From assembly GCF_025698545.1 (NCBI RefSeq), contig NC_068576.1, positions 53,106,390-53,170,389 on the forward strand: DNA of 64,000 nt, written 5' to 3'. This document shows positions 46,986 to 59,660 of this stretch, piece by piece. This DNA is from Gossypium raimondii (Eukaryota > Streptophyta > Magnoliopsida > Malvales > Malvaceae). The position numbers and the translations under genes were made by a program. Under the pieces are notes generated by a model. The model was given only the letters and a program-made list of their open reading frames with translations, was not told the origin of the DNA and did no database searches. Positions within the stretch are counted from its first letter, which is position 1; each line of letters begins with the position of its first letter.

Positions 46986-49735
46986 GAAAAAATAACCTAC
47001 AGATATCAATTCAATAAATTATTAATTTCTTTATTAATATTATAAATTTATAAATTAATTACTTATTACCTTCTCTTAGAATATTGATGTTACCTACGAC
47101 TTAATTAGTTTATTTAGCCATACTTTTTCATCCATGATTCAGGGAGAAACAAGCTGGACATGTGTGTTATAGAGTCAAACCGATTTAAAGGTCGGCTAGC
47201 TCTACATTATTTCACAAAATTGTGCTCACTGAAACCATAATTTATTGAAAAATACAATTTAAAATAACTCGATGACAGATGATGATGAAGACATCAACTT
47301 CTCAAAACTGCAGGATTTTTTAAATAATAGAAGATTGTGACTTTCCTATGTGCGAAAGAGAATGAACGTGCATTCACAACATCCTAATGCTTAATGTCGT
47401 CAATGGCCTGCATATTCTGCTACAGAATATCCCCAAGTTTCAATCACCCAAAACAGTACCATTAAATTAATCAAGAAATCAAAGGCAAGGCAAAAAGATA
47501 TACTAATTAGTACGGTTTACGATAACAATTAAGACACATATGGAAGATAATGGGCAGCCACTTTAAATCAATGATTGCAGGGGAGATTATAGTGAAGATT
47601 TTCATCCATCGGATGCTGTTATATACCCCAAAATATTGGTGATATCAAACAATCCATGACTCCTATCTTTGGCTGGGTATCAAATAGATGTTATTGTATG
47701 AAAATTATAATTTCAAATTTTTTAAATGATGTATTCCTATTGGGTTAATTATTATTAATTGGTTAAATTATAGATTAAGAATTTAAAGGTTAAAATATGT
47801 TCCGAGTGTCCTTACTTTTTGTACATTTGAAATTTAGTTTATACTTTTATTTCAAGAATTTAGTCTCTCTATTTTCAATTTACAAAATCAGATCTAATTG
47901 TTGACAATGCTAAAATTCTTAAAATAAATTTATTAATGTGATATTTTAAAATTTTAAAAATAACTCACTAAACATCTAGCAAAAAAAGTTCTTAATGAAC
48001 TAGATTTAATAATGTTATTAATTCTTAAAAATTCATGTGAACATTTTAACAATAAAAAATATATAGATTTATAGAAATTGAGATATTAAATTACGTAAAA
48101 ATTAAAATATAAAAAATTAATTTCAAAATTGAGCAAAATGGATACGGAAATTTAATTATTTATAATTTCACAAAAAAAGTAATTGGCCGTGTATTGTGAT
48201 ATTAAGGAATGCATGGACATTGTATAGAAATATTGAAATCCGACATTATCATCAAGTCTCAGTATAGTTGGCTACCTTATTCGAGTTTCTTTAGAAAAGA
48301 TAAAGATACAAAAGACCCAAAATACTTAAAAGACTAGGCCTAGGTTCTTCCATGGGCACTAGGTTACCCGTTGGGTCTCTGGTTGGCCTTATTTTAACTG
48401 CTAGTTTCATAACAGGGTCATCGTGTTTCAAAGATTAATGGAAAATTAACTTGGGTCAGAACATGAAATGAAAATTGTAAAACAAAAGATACATTGTTTG
48501 GTGAATTGATCAGACTCCATGGCCATGCTTCACCACCTTTTTGATGCTATGCCTCCTCTTACTCCAATGCTGAGTTCACCTATATCCGATATATGTTTCG
48601 CAGCTCCTGCACTGAATCACTTATATCTGCGCTCTAATCTATCATGGCTGCAGTTCCGTTGGTCTCAAGCTTTGGACCCTTTAAAAATCTTTTAACTACC
48701 TTGATGTCGCATGGGCAGTTAAAATCATGTACAAATGTTAGTAGAATTAACAACAAAAATCAAGTTAATTTTACGCACGAAAATATCAAAAATCAAAATC
48801 TGGTAAATTTTTTTAAAGAGAAATTCATTAATTCATTCCATAAATGAAACCATATAAATCGAAAGAAAAAAACAAAACAAATACCCATCGTAAGAGGTGA
48901 AGGACAAGCTCCATCAACACAATAAAAGTTTCAACCTCAGCATCAAATGAACATTATGGCGTATTGATAATTGACTCTATCACAACTCAAGTACGACATA
49001 TTTGGAGTGATTGCAAACACTTAATACAATAAAGAAATCAACCCGGGATAGTCCAAAGCGGGCAACAATCGACAAAAGAATTGAGCATCCACTAGACTGG
49101 AGAAGACAATGACAAAATCATTCCTAAAATCACTTGCAAAAGAAAGACTAAAAAACGTGCTACAAGAGCAGACAAAAAATTCTAAATGTGAAGTCTTGTT
49201 AAACAATGGAAAACAAACAAAAAAATATATAAAAATTAAGACAGTACGAGTCCAAACTGACTCGTGAAATTATTTATTGTTTTGAAATACTCTCAAAACA
49301 TAAACATATTAAGAAACCAACGAAGGGCCATCCACTTTCCAAATGAAAATACTAGTGGCTAGTGGAGTGTCAGTAACAATTTGCATTGTCATCTGTCAAT
49401 CACAATTTCTGAAGACAACAAAATACCCACAAAATAAATCTTCAAACTAAAAAGAGAGAAAAAACCATGGAGTAAATGAGGAGCAAAAAAAAAAAAGAGA
49501 GGCGGGTGTCAGCTAGCTCGGGCAAAACAAAAGAGAAAAAACAAACGACTTGGAGGAAAAAAAGAAAGAAAAGTTTTTAAGGTTTTACAATATTTTTTAA
49601 AATTAAAATTAAAATGAAAATTAAATATTAATTTAATTGAAATAGTTTTGTGATCTATCGTAATTTGATATGTCAAGTTAAGTTCTCTAGTACACTTGAG
49701 GACCTTATTCTCAAGCAATTTAAGTATATTTTACA
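46986..49735. other. Intergenic DNA
   Basis: No gene supported. Around 47790-47910 lies a worn left arm of the MITE type seen at 7806-8070. ORFs at 48644-48847, 49021-49206 and 49509-49718 have no domain and lie in low-complexity sequence. Confidence 0.35.
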
Positions 49736-51330
49736 TGTTTTTATCGATTTTTAATTTCAAACCTTAGTAAATGTTTTTGTTTAGTTTTGTCCCTTTTGAG
49801 ACCCAAATTGGCTAAACGGTGTCATAAGGAACTTAACGATGTGATTGAGTTGGTGTAGGGGGATAATATTGACCCAACCTTGAGGAAAACATAATTTAGA
49901 GTGGGTATCGCGACACTGATTCCATGGAAGTCGCAACACCCAGACCTTTTACCTTGTGGATGCAAAACTTTAACAACAAATCAACATGGAGCTCACTGTC
50001 ATAGGAGTCGTGATAACGAGGGATGGATTTCGCGACACTAAGCCCACGTTGTGATACTGAGCCTTTGGAGTCATGATACCCCTGAAGGCGTTGAAGTGAA
50101 AAAATTGAGGCTAACTCCAGTGGTGTCGCGATACCGATCATTGGGTGTTGCAACACCAAAGCATAGGTGTTGCAATACTGCTGCTTGACGAGTGAAAAAT
50201 TGCAGGGTCAATTTTGTGTCCAAACAAACTTAAGTCTTTTTTCATTTAAAGGCATAATGGTCAATGTTAGTTTAAATGTTAGTATACTATAAAAACTACT
50301 TCATAAGCTTTTGAAGATGGATTTTGTTGGCTGAACATTTGTTCTTTAGTTTTTATATTTCTTAGGGTGGGTTTGGATGGGCAATGTGTTTACATTCGAT
50401 TAGAATAAAAACAACGGTGGCAGTGAGATTAGATACTGTAGCGTAAGACAAAAAGTAAGCTAAACGCACCGCACCGTCCATTCAAACCCACAATTAGTTT
50501 ATGTTTTCATTTTATTTCATTCTCTTTTTGTTGTAGTATTTTTGTTTCTTCATTTTTGCTGGAAACATTGTGGATGGAGATGTATTAAACGCTCGTGCTT
50601 CATCGGATGTATATCTATTAATGAGAATTTTCTAAACCCTTATCTTTTATATTTTATGCCTACCATGTGTTTGTTAAAATGCTTGTGTGGAATTTGAGTT
50701 TAATCATGTGCTAAATTGTTGTATTGGTTGATTGATGAGTGGATACTTAGCTAAGTTATTAACTATGCCTTGTTGGTTGTTTGTTCAAATGTATTAAATT
50801 GCATATTACACTAGAATTGACGCATTTAGTGGAAGATTTAGATAGAAAAGACCGATAGGAGACTCTATCATGTAGGAATTTGATACACTTGTGCCGAATA
50901 GTTAGACCAAGATGAGATCTATATGACTAAGTGAGACCGAGAGGAGAGCTTAGGTGGTATCTTTTAGTCTAAAATGAGATCAAGAGGTGATTCCTAGCTA
51001 ACAATAGCAAACAATATAATCATCATAGGTTTATTAGTTTAGTAATCCATAACTCATTCAACCATCATTTTAATCCATCTTCATTGTTTCTAGTAAAAAA
51101 GGAGAAAGTTTAGTATTTTTATTTGTTAATTTAGATATAGTTCAAATCTTATGTTATTTGAACTTACATTAATAATTTTCGACTCAATTATATTAGTAAT
51201 TACTTGTAATTAACTTAATAAACACATTTACTAATTTGGCAATCCCTTGGGTTCGATCCTTAAAATACTCAAGTGTTCCATTATAACATTAAAAAATATT
51301 ACAACTGACATGTCACACTTGAAGTAACGC
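49736..51330. mobile_element. Degenerate LTR-retrotransposon DNA with a gtcgcgacacc motif array
   Basis: The segment 49900-50180 repeats variants of gt[c/t]gcgaca[c/t]c (about eight copies, both orientations), a texture I associate with cotton LTR elements. The right part (51220-51270) contains ggcaatcccttgggttcgatcc, resembling the LTR-proximal phrase near 507 in this window. The ORF at 49896-50159 is generated by the motif array. Boundaries are approximate and the class is inferred. Confidence 0.4.
50365..50492. mobile_element. Short MITE, about 128 bp
   Basis: The left end gggtgggtttggatgggcaa is matched by the inverted right end tgtgggtttgaatggacgg. The arms continue with related 'cgtttac/cgtttag' words. 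It is nested in the degenerate LTR block. The target duplication is unclear, so the superfamily is open; the ends resemble Tourist-like termini. Confidence 0.6.
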
Positions 51331-53243
51331 CGCTAAATATTTAAGTATAATAGTGTTGATTCATAGTCTTAATACATGCATACCAAGCACGGTCATTATG
51401 TTAGTAAATTTTAGTGATTTATAATTTTAGAGTGGGGTAAATTTTATATCACTTTCATATAAATGAATATTATTTTAATTAAAATAAATTAATTCAATTT
51501 CGCTCAACATATTTTTTTCATTTGACTCAAATTTATTTTCATTCTATTAGATTCGATAAAATTTCAAATCAAATTTAGTTGATAAAATAACACTCATCAA
51601 TTTGATTAATTCAAAATTTTAATTTAAATTGACTTGTCTAATGCAAAAATAGAAAAAAATAAAATAATTAACAAATATTAGGTGCAGTGATAAAATATTT
51701 TGCACTTTAAAAATAAAATTCAAGTTTAAACTTTCAAGACAATTTAATGAAAGTGGTAAACACATACTCTAAAAAAATTAGTCTTCATGTATCTCAACGA
51801 AGAAAAGAATCTTGGTTTAACAAAAAGAGGTGTTGGTAAATTTTAACGAAAATAATTAGAATTTTTAATGAAAAAATTGATCTCATATTTAAAGAGAAAA
51901 AAGAAAAAACAGTCGGCAGATGCAAATGTAGGAGCTTTATGAGTTATGCAAATTTAGGCAAGGGAGAGGAGTTATCCAATCTAAACCCTAGCGTGTAGTC
52001 AAACAAATCTGTGCCAACCCAAATCATTTTGGTCTTTAATTTTCTCAAAAGAAGAAAAAGAAAGAGAAAAAGAAAAATGAAGATCGATGCTGAGGATAAA
52101 AATCTGTGATTTTTCTAGAACCTAGTGGCCACCCACTCAAAGTAAGCTGAGGCCCTCCTTAATGAAGACGGACCACAGTAATAACAAAACAGTATAAGTA
52201 GAAGAAAGATTTTCAATGTTAAATCGGTACTAGATCGATATTAAAGAGAAATTTAAACCACAAGCTAGATTTAAAGAAACATTTAAGGTTAAAGCATAAG
52301 GCACATTATATATACATCCTTGTGGTCGGATCAGATCATCAGTTCCATTTACTTTTCCTATGCAAATTGGTTCTTTCACATGGTCTCATTTCACTTTGTG
52401 GGGACTTGTAGTAATCTCTTTATCCATTCATGAATTTCTAATTGCCAGTCTCAGTCTTAAAGATTTCCTTTGGAAGATTCAGAGACTGACCCTTTATGAT
52501 TGTCTTTACAGAAAGAGATAAGCTTGTCTACTCCACTTCATCAAAGAGGAGACATATGCATTCATGATATCTTCTTTGTTTTTCTTTTCTTTTCCTTTTC
52601 TGCATATTTTATTATTATAATCCAAAGTTGAGGAGCAGGTACAGATTTAAATAATGGTATATTTCACAGATATTCAATACACATGATTCAGAGCTCAAAT
52701 TTTGTCCTTTCTTTCACTGTGGTTTTTTCTGCTATAATGTCGATTATTGATTGGCCAAACTTGAGAAGATCCAAGTCGTCCGCTACTTTGAATTCACATG
52801 CAAGACAAGCAAAACCACTGGAAATACGTACGTTTTAGGGACAGTCAGTACTTATGCTATGTCTCAAACCGAAACTTTAAACTGTCACAATCGGCTCCAT
52901 TTGTAATAATTTGGAATTATCTTTCATAAGTTCACTTTCAGATCCACAACCTGTTCATTTTACAAACAAAAACAATTCCGGATTATGCGAATCTTGGCAT
53001 GAAATGATCTGATTGGTTGCTGAACCAGAAGTAGCATATTATTCCATTATACTTAATTACTTCACTATCATACAAGGCAAGGAGGTCTCATTAGCACACA
53101 CTTGGATTCATTATATGATATAGTTACATGTAATTCAAGCAGGCCCTAGATCCTTTTAGACAAAACCCTGACAGGTATAACCCTTACTTTTGGAAAACAG
53201 AGCAGTTTTTTTACATAAACCGGAGATTTTTTTAAGGTTGAAA
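51331..53243. other. Intergenic DNA and 3' region of PMEI-3
   Basis: AT-rich on the left, ordinary intergenic sequence on the right. No gene seen. Confidence 0.35.
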
Positions 53244-53864
53244 CTAAGGCTTCTCAGTAGATATAGCAGCTCGGTGTCTTGCAGCATAGCGATTCACTAA
53301 TGCAAGAGCATTGCTAGTAACTTGAGCGACATGGACAACCCTGCGCCTCACTGCAACTTTGACGTTTCCATCCATGACTCTGCCTGCGAAGCCATCAAGG
53401 CAAGTATTCTCATCGGTAAGTGCAGCGCTGACCCATGTCTGCACGTTGCTCATGTGCAACATGAAACCCTCACCTCCAGCTCGTCCCATATGGCTGAGCT
53501 CCTTCACTGATTGGCTAAGTCGGTCCACTGTATCACCCATGTTCTCTATACAGTCTTTCACTGCTTGACGCTCTCTAGGCTTGATGCCCCTCACATGAGT
53601 CATCTTGGCAACATAAGCTGCAGCTGATTGAGCCCCGGATAGGCTGACTGATAAGGCAGTTTGAGCCAGGTGTTGCTCATTTTTTCGAATCGCGTTGGCA
53701 TAACCTGACAGGTATTCAACGCATAACGCAGGATACCTTGTGGCTTTGCAGGATGCAACGATGTACTCCCTTGGGGTTAAAGCTGTCGTAGAAGCAGATG
53801 CAGCTATGCCAGCCAAGTAAAACACGAAGGAGAAAACTAGTACGAAAAAGCCTAATCTTGCCAT
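53244..53864 (-). CDS. Pectin methylesterase/invertase inhibitor family protein (PMEI-3 of 3)
   Basis: 206 residues, intronless and secreted (signal peptide MARLGFFVLVFSFVFYLAGI, cleaved at about residue 24). The four family cysteines are C39, C48, C105 and C155; the core VQTWVSAALTDENTCLDGFA is at 141-160. The C-terminus is basic (RRRVVHVAQ, then NRYAARHRAAISTEKP) and slightly longer than its two paralogues. The first ATG is at 53864; the open frame runs four codons further upstream but from a TTG. It lies 6.3 kb from PMEI-2 on the same strand and is more diverged from the other two than they are from each other. Confidence 0.92.
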   Translation of the reverse strand: MARLGFFVLVFSFVFYLAGIAASASTTALTPREYIVASCKATRYPALCVEYLSGYANAIRKNEQHLAQTALSVSLSGAQSAAAYVAKMTHVRGIKPRERQAVKDCIENMGDTVDRLSQSVKELSHMGRAGGEGFMLHMSNVQTWVSAALTDENTCLDGFAGRVMDGNVKVAVRRRVVHVAQVTSNALALVNRYAARHRAAISTEKP

Positions 53865-53938
53865 GTCTTTGAACAAGACGAGATAAAACTGAGAATTGAT
53901 GTTGATGAAATGAATATAGAGTGTGGAGTTGTTTAATT

Positions 53939-53945
53939 ACTTATA
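53939..53945 (-). promoter_or_regulatory. TATA box of PMEI-3
   Basis: TATAAGT on the minus strand about 75 bases upstream of the ATG. Confidence 0.45.
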
Positions 53946-55009
53946 GGGAAATCAAAAGGTGGGTTTCCTATATCGTCTTTTTTGGATTAAATAAAATGTT
54001 TATTGCGTTCCTTCTTTCGACTTCCTCCTTTAACTGCTTTATTGATATTGTCTTTTTTTGCGGTGATTGTTTATTGTTTTACCTTAAGTTAGGCGACAAG
54101 GCATTGTTGGCCTAATCTTCCTTTCTTTTGCTTTTAAAAGCAGACTATAATTAAAATGAATATGTTGGTGACAAAAGCACAATAATAGCTCAAGATTTGA
54201 CTTTGACAGTCAAACATCATCGATGGAGGTTCAAATGCACTGGAATACATGTTTGGATGGTCTTTCATGGAGCAAATATCATGAACTAATGCCACCTACA
54301 ACATTCCTAGAAACCCTGCATTAGACCACAATGAAGCATGGAGTTTAATACACCGCAACACGAGCTTGCAGTCAGTGCACAAGCTGATTACTAGTAGCTC
54401 ATAGTTTTGCTTTCCTCCCGTTTTTCGATGTTTTTAACTAGATAAGCTTTCAAGTTCACCCGCAAGCCACCCTCGATGAATGTGCATATAAATTGCTAAT
54501 CACGCCAACTAGCCAATATATAATTGGGTTTTATTGCGATCACTGTGCAGTCACTATTATCTGAAGATATTTATCAGCATTATTATTTGCAAATCCCATA
54601 ACTCTGTTATTAATTCCTCACCAATTTATTTTTGGTCGTGGGATTAGATAAACTTAAGAGAAATTAATAAAAATTTTAAGTCGTGTATCCATTTTTTTTA
54701 GTTCTATTCGTCCTCACTTATATGGTATGGTGTATAAAAAAGTTATTAACAAATGAACCTCGAGGATACAATGAAATTTAATGACTATCTATGTTTTGCA
54801 TTGACAGAAGCAGTCCATTGAGCCAAGCATAACAAGAATATCAATTTTTATAAAGTATTTGTGCACTAATTTTTTATAAAACAATCTAATATAAAATACG
54901 ATGGGATAATAGAATTTAATTATTTATAACTTTTATTTGTAACTATTGAAATGTTATATATATTTTGAAAATGTTTTTTTTATGTATTTCTAAAAGGGAA
55001 GAAATTATA
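53946..55009. other. PMEI-3 upstream region, intergenic
   Basis: No gene; the small ORF at 53921-54115 is low-complexity and hydrophobic with no family resemblance. Confidence 0.3.
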
Positions 55010-55470
55010 TTAGGATCATTTTAAAAGTATAGTTTTAGGTGCCAATAAAATAGTGTCACGTCATTAAATTTTAAGATAACAAATATTATTATATACTCAT
55101 TTGTATTTAATATCTTCTCTAACTTTAATTAAATTACTTAAATTACTTAATTTTTAAATTATAAACAAGCATATTTTCTTCTTTTACAAATTTTAATCAT
55201 TTTAAATTCTTTTCTTCTCCAACATTTTCTTTTACAACCATCTTTTCTTCTATATTTAAAGTTCAGGATTTTGGGTGTAGGATAAGAAAATTACCAAAAA
55301 CATATGTTATTGAAAAATATAATTAAATAATTAAAATGGATCATGAATAATGTGGTGAGAAGGGTCTATAAAATAATTTCTCTATGAACGAGTGTATAAT
55401 AATAATTTTATATCTTTAAAATTTAATGATATAACAAAATTTTATTGATACCTAAAAACTTTAACCAAAT
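55010..55470. mobile_element. Long-TIR MITE, copy 2
   Basis: The left arm taggatcattttaaaag then ttttaggtgccaataaaata, and the inverted right arm (..aacaaaattttattgatacctaaaaac), match the arms of the element at 44422-44944. Both arms carry the phrase 'aataatattattata/tataataataattt' further in. No ORF. Confidence 0.6.
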
Positions 55471-55822
55471 TTCATTATTCAGAGATAATAAATAGTTAGA
55501 ATATAGGCTTTAAATAATGAGTCAGACTGTGCTATCATCTTAATTAACGAATTCAGCAACAACAACAAATGATTTGTAAACACTAAAACCAAAGTCACCA
55601 GGAACCAATCGAAGCAGGCACTATAATTTTCACTAACATTTAGACATGTGTAGAGTCAAATACTTTAGATGGTCAAATATTCAAGAGTAGCAGTGGCTAG
55701 TCATGAGTTTTACTATGACACGCTTGATGAGCATAGAAGTATTCGTCATTCCCCTGTTTCAGAGAACAAATTCATAGCAGATAAGGCTGGGAAAACAGAG
55801 TGGAAAGGAAGTTCCAAAAGTA

Positions 55823-56297
55823 ATGGCTAAATTGTTGATGGTGGTGATTTACGTGGTGTTGGGGACGATGGCAACCGTTACGGATAGGCAAGCAACTTGT
55901 GCGCAGAAGCTGGTGCCTTGTGCTCCTTACCGTAACAACTCCACGGCCAAACCTCAGAACTACTGCTGACTGCTGTAACCCTATCAGAGAAGCCGTCGCC
56001 AATGAGCTTCCCTGCCTTTGCAACCTCTACAAAGACCCAACTTTGCTCGCTTTTTTCAATGTCACAGTCGCTGAAGCTCTCAGGATCTCGCGTGAATGTG
56101 GCATCACTACTGATCTCAGCGCCTGCAACGGGATGTGTCTTACAGTCTATGAATGGATTGGATTTTAATTGTATTATATGATAGAATTGTTTATGATATT
56201 TACTCACTAAACTGAATGACTGATGATATTTATGCATGTCTAGAATTTTGTTTTCCAGCTACTGCTACTTCTCCTTCGTCTGCTCCACCCCCGCCAG
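55823..56297 (+). pseudogene. Broken LTPG-type non-specific lipid-transfer protein gene
   Basis: The frame opens at ATG 55823 with a signal peptide (MAKLLMVVIYVVLGTMATVT) and CAQKLVPCAPY, then hits TGA at 55967-55969 after 48 codons. One frame over, the family continues without a gap: DCCNPIREAV, ELPCLCNLY, RECGITTDLSACN, completing the eight-cysteine motif. The break is explained by one extra base in the aa at 55958-55959. A second exon (56259-56297, TSPSSAPPPP, proline-rich as in GPI-anchored LTPs) follows a good acceptor. The expected donor after 56130 reads CAACG|GGATGTG rather than GT. Exon 3 with the GPI signal is not seen before the LTR block at 56.7 kb. A sequencing error could explain one lesion, less easily both. 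Confidence 0.75.
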
Positions 56298-56735
56298 GTA
56301 ACAAATTATATATTTAATTTTCTCGAATGAACTTTCTTATTCTCTTTCTCGGGAAACAAAAGGAAGAAAAAAAAGCATTGCAGTTAACTCCTTTATAGAA
56401 ACAAGTGATTCTTCGATGAGTTTACCCTGGAGAAACTGCTAGTGGTAGATAGCCGTCTGTGTCTGTGTCTGAGTTTTTGTCACTTGGAGATAACATGGGA
56501 ACCCCATTTAGAAAAAAAACTTTTTGGGTTAGAAAGCAGAAAACATGTGAACACGAAGACTCTTCTTTCCAATACTTTCTGCTTCAGCCGATTCTAGGAC
56601 TTGACACACCATTTTTTAGTTCCTTACAAAGGGCCTATGCACTACAACAAGATGCCTTGTCTAAGAATAGTGCAACTTGATGTTGCAAAAAGAAAAAAAA
56701 CTTTGGTTGAAAAAGCTAAATTTAATTATCTGGAA
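56298..56735 (+). other. DNA between the LTP remnant and the LTR block
   Basis: The expected third LTPG exon was not found here. Two overlapping ORFs (56459-56680 and 56601-56828) show no domain. Confidence 0.3.
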
Positions 56736-56737
56736 CT

Positions 56738-57954
56738 GAATAATATAATAGCCCAATTTTATCTGGGCTCAATACAAAATCAAATAAATAAAATAAGAGT
56801 CCAAAATTGCAGTCCATTACAAGCCTAATCTTAAAACATACAACTCAAAAAAAAATTAAAAACCCAATAGGCCCAAACCCCAAGTGACCCAAATAGTCAA
56901 ACTAGGGTTTCAGCTTTTCTGAAACCCTAGCTATCCTTCTGTCCACCTGCTCTGCCACCGTGCCGCACGCCTCTGCCGCCGCCTACAACCACCTACTCCA
57001 TCAACGCTTGCAAAAATGATAGAAAAGAAAGCAGAAACATGCAATAAACAGTGCAAAACAGTAGAAGAAAACAAAAAAAATGCATTGTAAATTGACTATA
57101 AAAAGCCAGAGAACAGATTTGTAAAGGGGGTTTTTTTGTAAAGGAAATATAAAAAAAATAGAAGTTATCTGAATAAGAACCGAAACAAAGTTTTAAGGTG
57201 ATTTTTTTTTCTTTTTTATATTATTTTATCATTTTTTTATTTATTTCGAAATAACAAAAAAAGACCTTTTTACCTCTTTCGCCGACATCGGAGTGCTCGG
57301 GGAAGCCAAAGGAGTGCGTCGGAAGGAAAAGGGAAATTTTTTAGCTTTTTCATTGCCGTACCTGCTATCGAGGTCAAGCGACAGGCGATGGCCGATGGTC
57401 AACTTTGGGCCAATGCCCGAAGAGGGAGAGGGGGGTTGAGAGGTTTTTTGGTTTTTTTTTGGGGAAGTGAAAATGAAGGTTTTAAAAAAATTTTGATTTA
57501 TATAGCAGGGCCAAACGACGTCGTTTTGGCCTGTGCGCATAGGTCCCAAAACGGCATCGTTTTGCCTAGGACCTCAAGTCCGACCCGCAACCCGACCCGT
57601 CTACTCCAGGATCCGCGTGTTTTTAAGACGGAAGGGCTAATTGCGCCTTTAGCCCTTCCGCTTTTTTTTCTTTTTAAATAAAGTATTTTTGTTTTTGTTT
57701 CAATTTTACCCCGTAATTTTACTGCGATTTAGATTTAGTTCTTGCTGGAACGATGCCGTTTTGGAGGGGAAGGAAAAATTCCCTATCAGTCCCTCCGTGC
57801 TATTTACGCGTTCAAGTTAGTCTATTCTTTTAATTTATTTCGAATCCGCCCCATTTTTTCGTTTTTAGTTCAATTGAGTCCATTTTTTAGCAATTTTATT
57901 ATTTAATTAATTATTTTAATGTTATTATCATTATTATATTATACCATTAATCTT

Positions 57955-58019
<65 letters not shown>

Positions 58020-59259
58020 TACTCATTATACCTTTTAAATTTCAAATTTTGTTATATATATACATGCATACATTTTTATAATATGTATATATATACATAC
58101 ATAGATATTTTTTTATAATTTTATTTATTTTCGTTATTATTATTGTTTTATTTAATATTTATTTATTTATGTGTTCATTATTATTTTGAAAACGTTTTAG
58201 TCCTATTTGTTTATTTACTTATTATTTCATGTATAATTGATTTGTCCTTTTATTTATCTAATTTTTGTTGTTGTTGCTCATATTATTTATGCTTACATCA
58301 TCGTATTTATTATTGTTTTGTTACGTATATTAACACCGTATTTTATTTCTACTATTTTGTGCTAGATTAATTTTATTCAATGCATAAATTGTGACTTTTG
58401 AATAAGCAAAACTTCGGGTTTAGATTCGAGAAGGTCGTACCCTAAATTACGGGGTTTCGATTTTCGTGATAAATCTATATACACGAATCTTTTCAAACTT
58501 AAGTTTTTAAACGATCTCGGGAATTAACAAAAGATCGTGCTCTAACTTACAGGACATGATCCATTTTCTAAACCCAAGATAGTTGAATATATGTTTAAAT
58601 AAATAATTTTTTGGCATTTATTCACCTATCGGGAATTCGATACGTTGTGTCTTAAGGCATTGGATATGACATGTTGTTTTCTCGAGATGAGGATTTTAAA
58701 AAAAAATAATAATGACAATATTCAATGTTTGGAATTTTGAGAAATTGTGCTTTAACGTATTGGACTACGATTTCTTCATCTAACTTAAACAATTGAATGT
58801 CCTTTTGAATTTTATTGCATGAGTTTTTAAATGACAAGCTCATTTTTAAGGATGTGAAATATCATACCCTAACCCATTGGGTGTGATATTTTCTCTCTCC
58901 GAAATGAGAGAGTCTTAACATGTAATTTGATTTATACAAGTTTTTTTAATACAAGTATCGTATTTTAAAATATTTCCACATTTATTATATTAAGACATTA
59001 ATTAATCAACAAGGTACCAATTTTGGGTGTGTCGAGGGTGCTAACCCTTCCTCGTGCGTAATCAACTCTTGAACCCGTTTTCTGAATTTTATAAGACCAA
59101 AAATTATCGTTTTAGTAAATTTAAATTTTTATTAAAATGATTTAATTATAAGGTGATCCGATCACACCTAAATAAAAAGGAGTGGTGGCGACTCCCGTGT
59201 TCATTTTCATTTTCAAAATCCAAGTCGACCCCGTTTTACAAAAAAAAATGGTTTCGACA
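56738..59259 (+). mobile_element. LTR-like block of a Gypsy-type retrotransposon
   Basis: It begins near tgaataatataatagccc and ends ggtttcgaca (59259), near which are ggtggcgactcccgtgttc and gtcgaccccgtttt, wording typical of LTR ends in large plant Gypsy elements. The interior has gccgccgcc-type stretches (56950-57000), an acgacgtcgttttggcc phrase (57516) and a long TTA microsatellite. No gag-pol is present, so it may be a solo LTR of about 2.5 kb. The exact ends and target duplication are unresolved. Confidence 0.5.
57956..58020. repeat. (TTA)n microsatellite
   Basis: About 21 uninterrupted ATT/TTA units inside the LTR-like block. Confidence 0.9.
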
Positions 59260-59652
59260 AATAAGAAAGGCAACCTATTTGTTTGTAACTAGCTAACATG
59301 AGTTTGCAACTGTTTAAGCGTTCATGTTTGCACCTAAAATTTTTAGGACAAACGTGCTGAGAGGATACTATTGAGTGAAATTATCACTTTATTCTTATTT
59401 TTGATGAAATACAAGAGGAGAGCAAAGCTCTATCAGTAACGCGACTTGCGTCACTCAAATCTAGACCACATTTAAGGCGATGAACATTCTAACCATCAGG
59501 TCAACACACGATATTATATTATTCTTATTTTTTGTATCTATAGAGTTGTATCGAGGAGATATTCATAGGAACCGTAATGAGAAGCAACATTTGTTAGAGT
59601 AAATAATAATTCCTAATAATAACTGTGGATAAGTGGTTTGTGATGTGAGTTT
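59260..59652. other. Intergenic DNA
   Basis: No gene or repeat recognised. Confidence 0.3.
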
Positions 59653-59660
59653 AGTTTGAT

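Noticed and set aside
49896-50159. 87-residue minus-strand ORF
   Set aside because: Produced by the gtcgcgacacc motif array in degenerate retrotransposon DNA.
57241-57681. Overlapping ORFs on both strands
   Set aside because: They lie within the LTR-like block, have no family resemblance, and both strands are open because the region is GC-richer.
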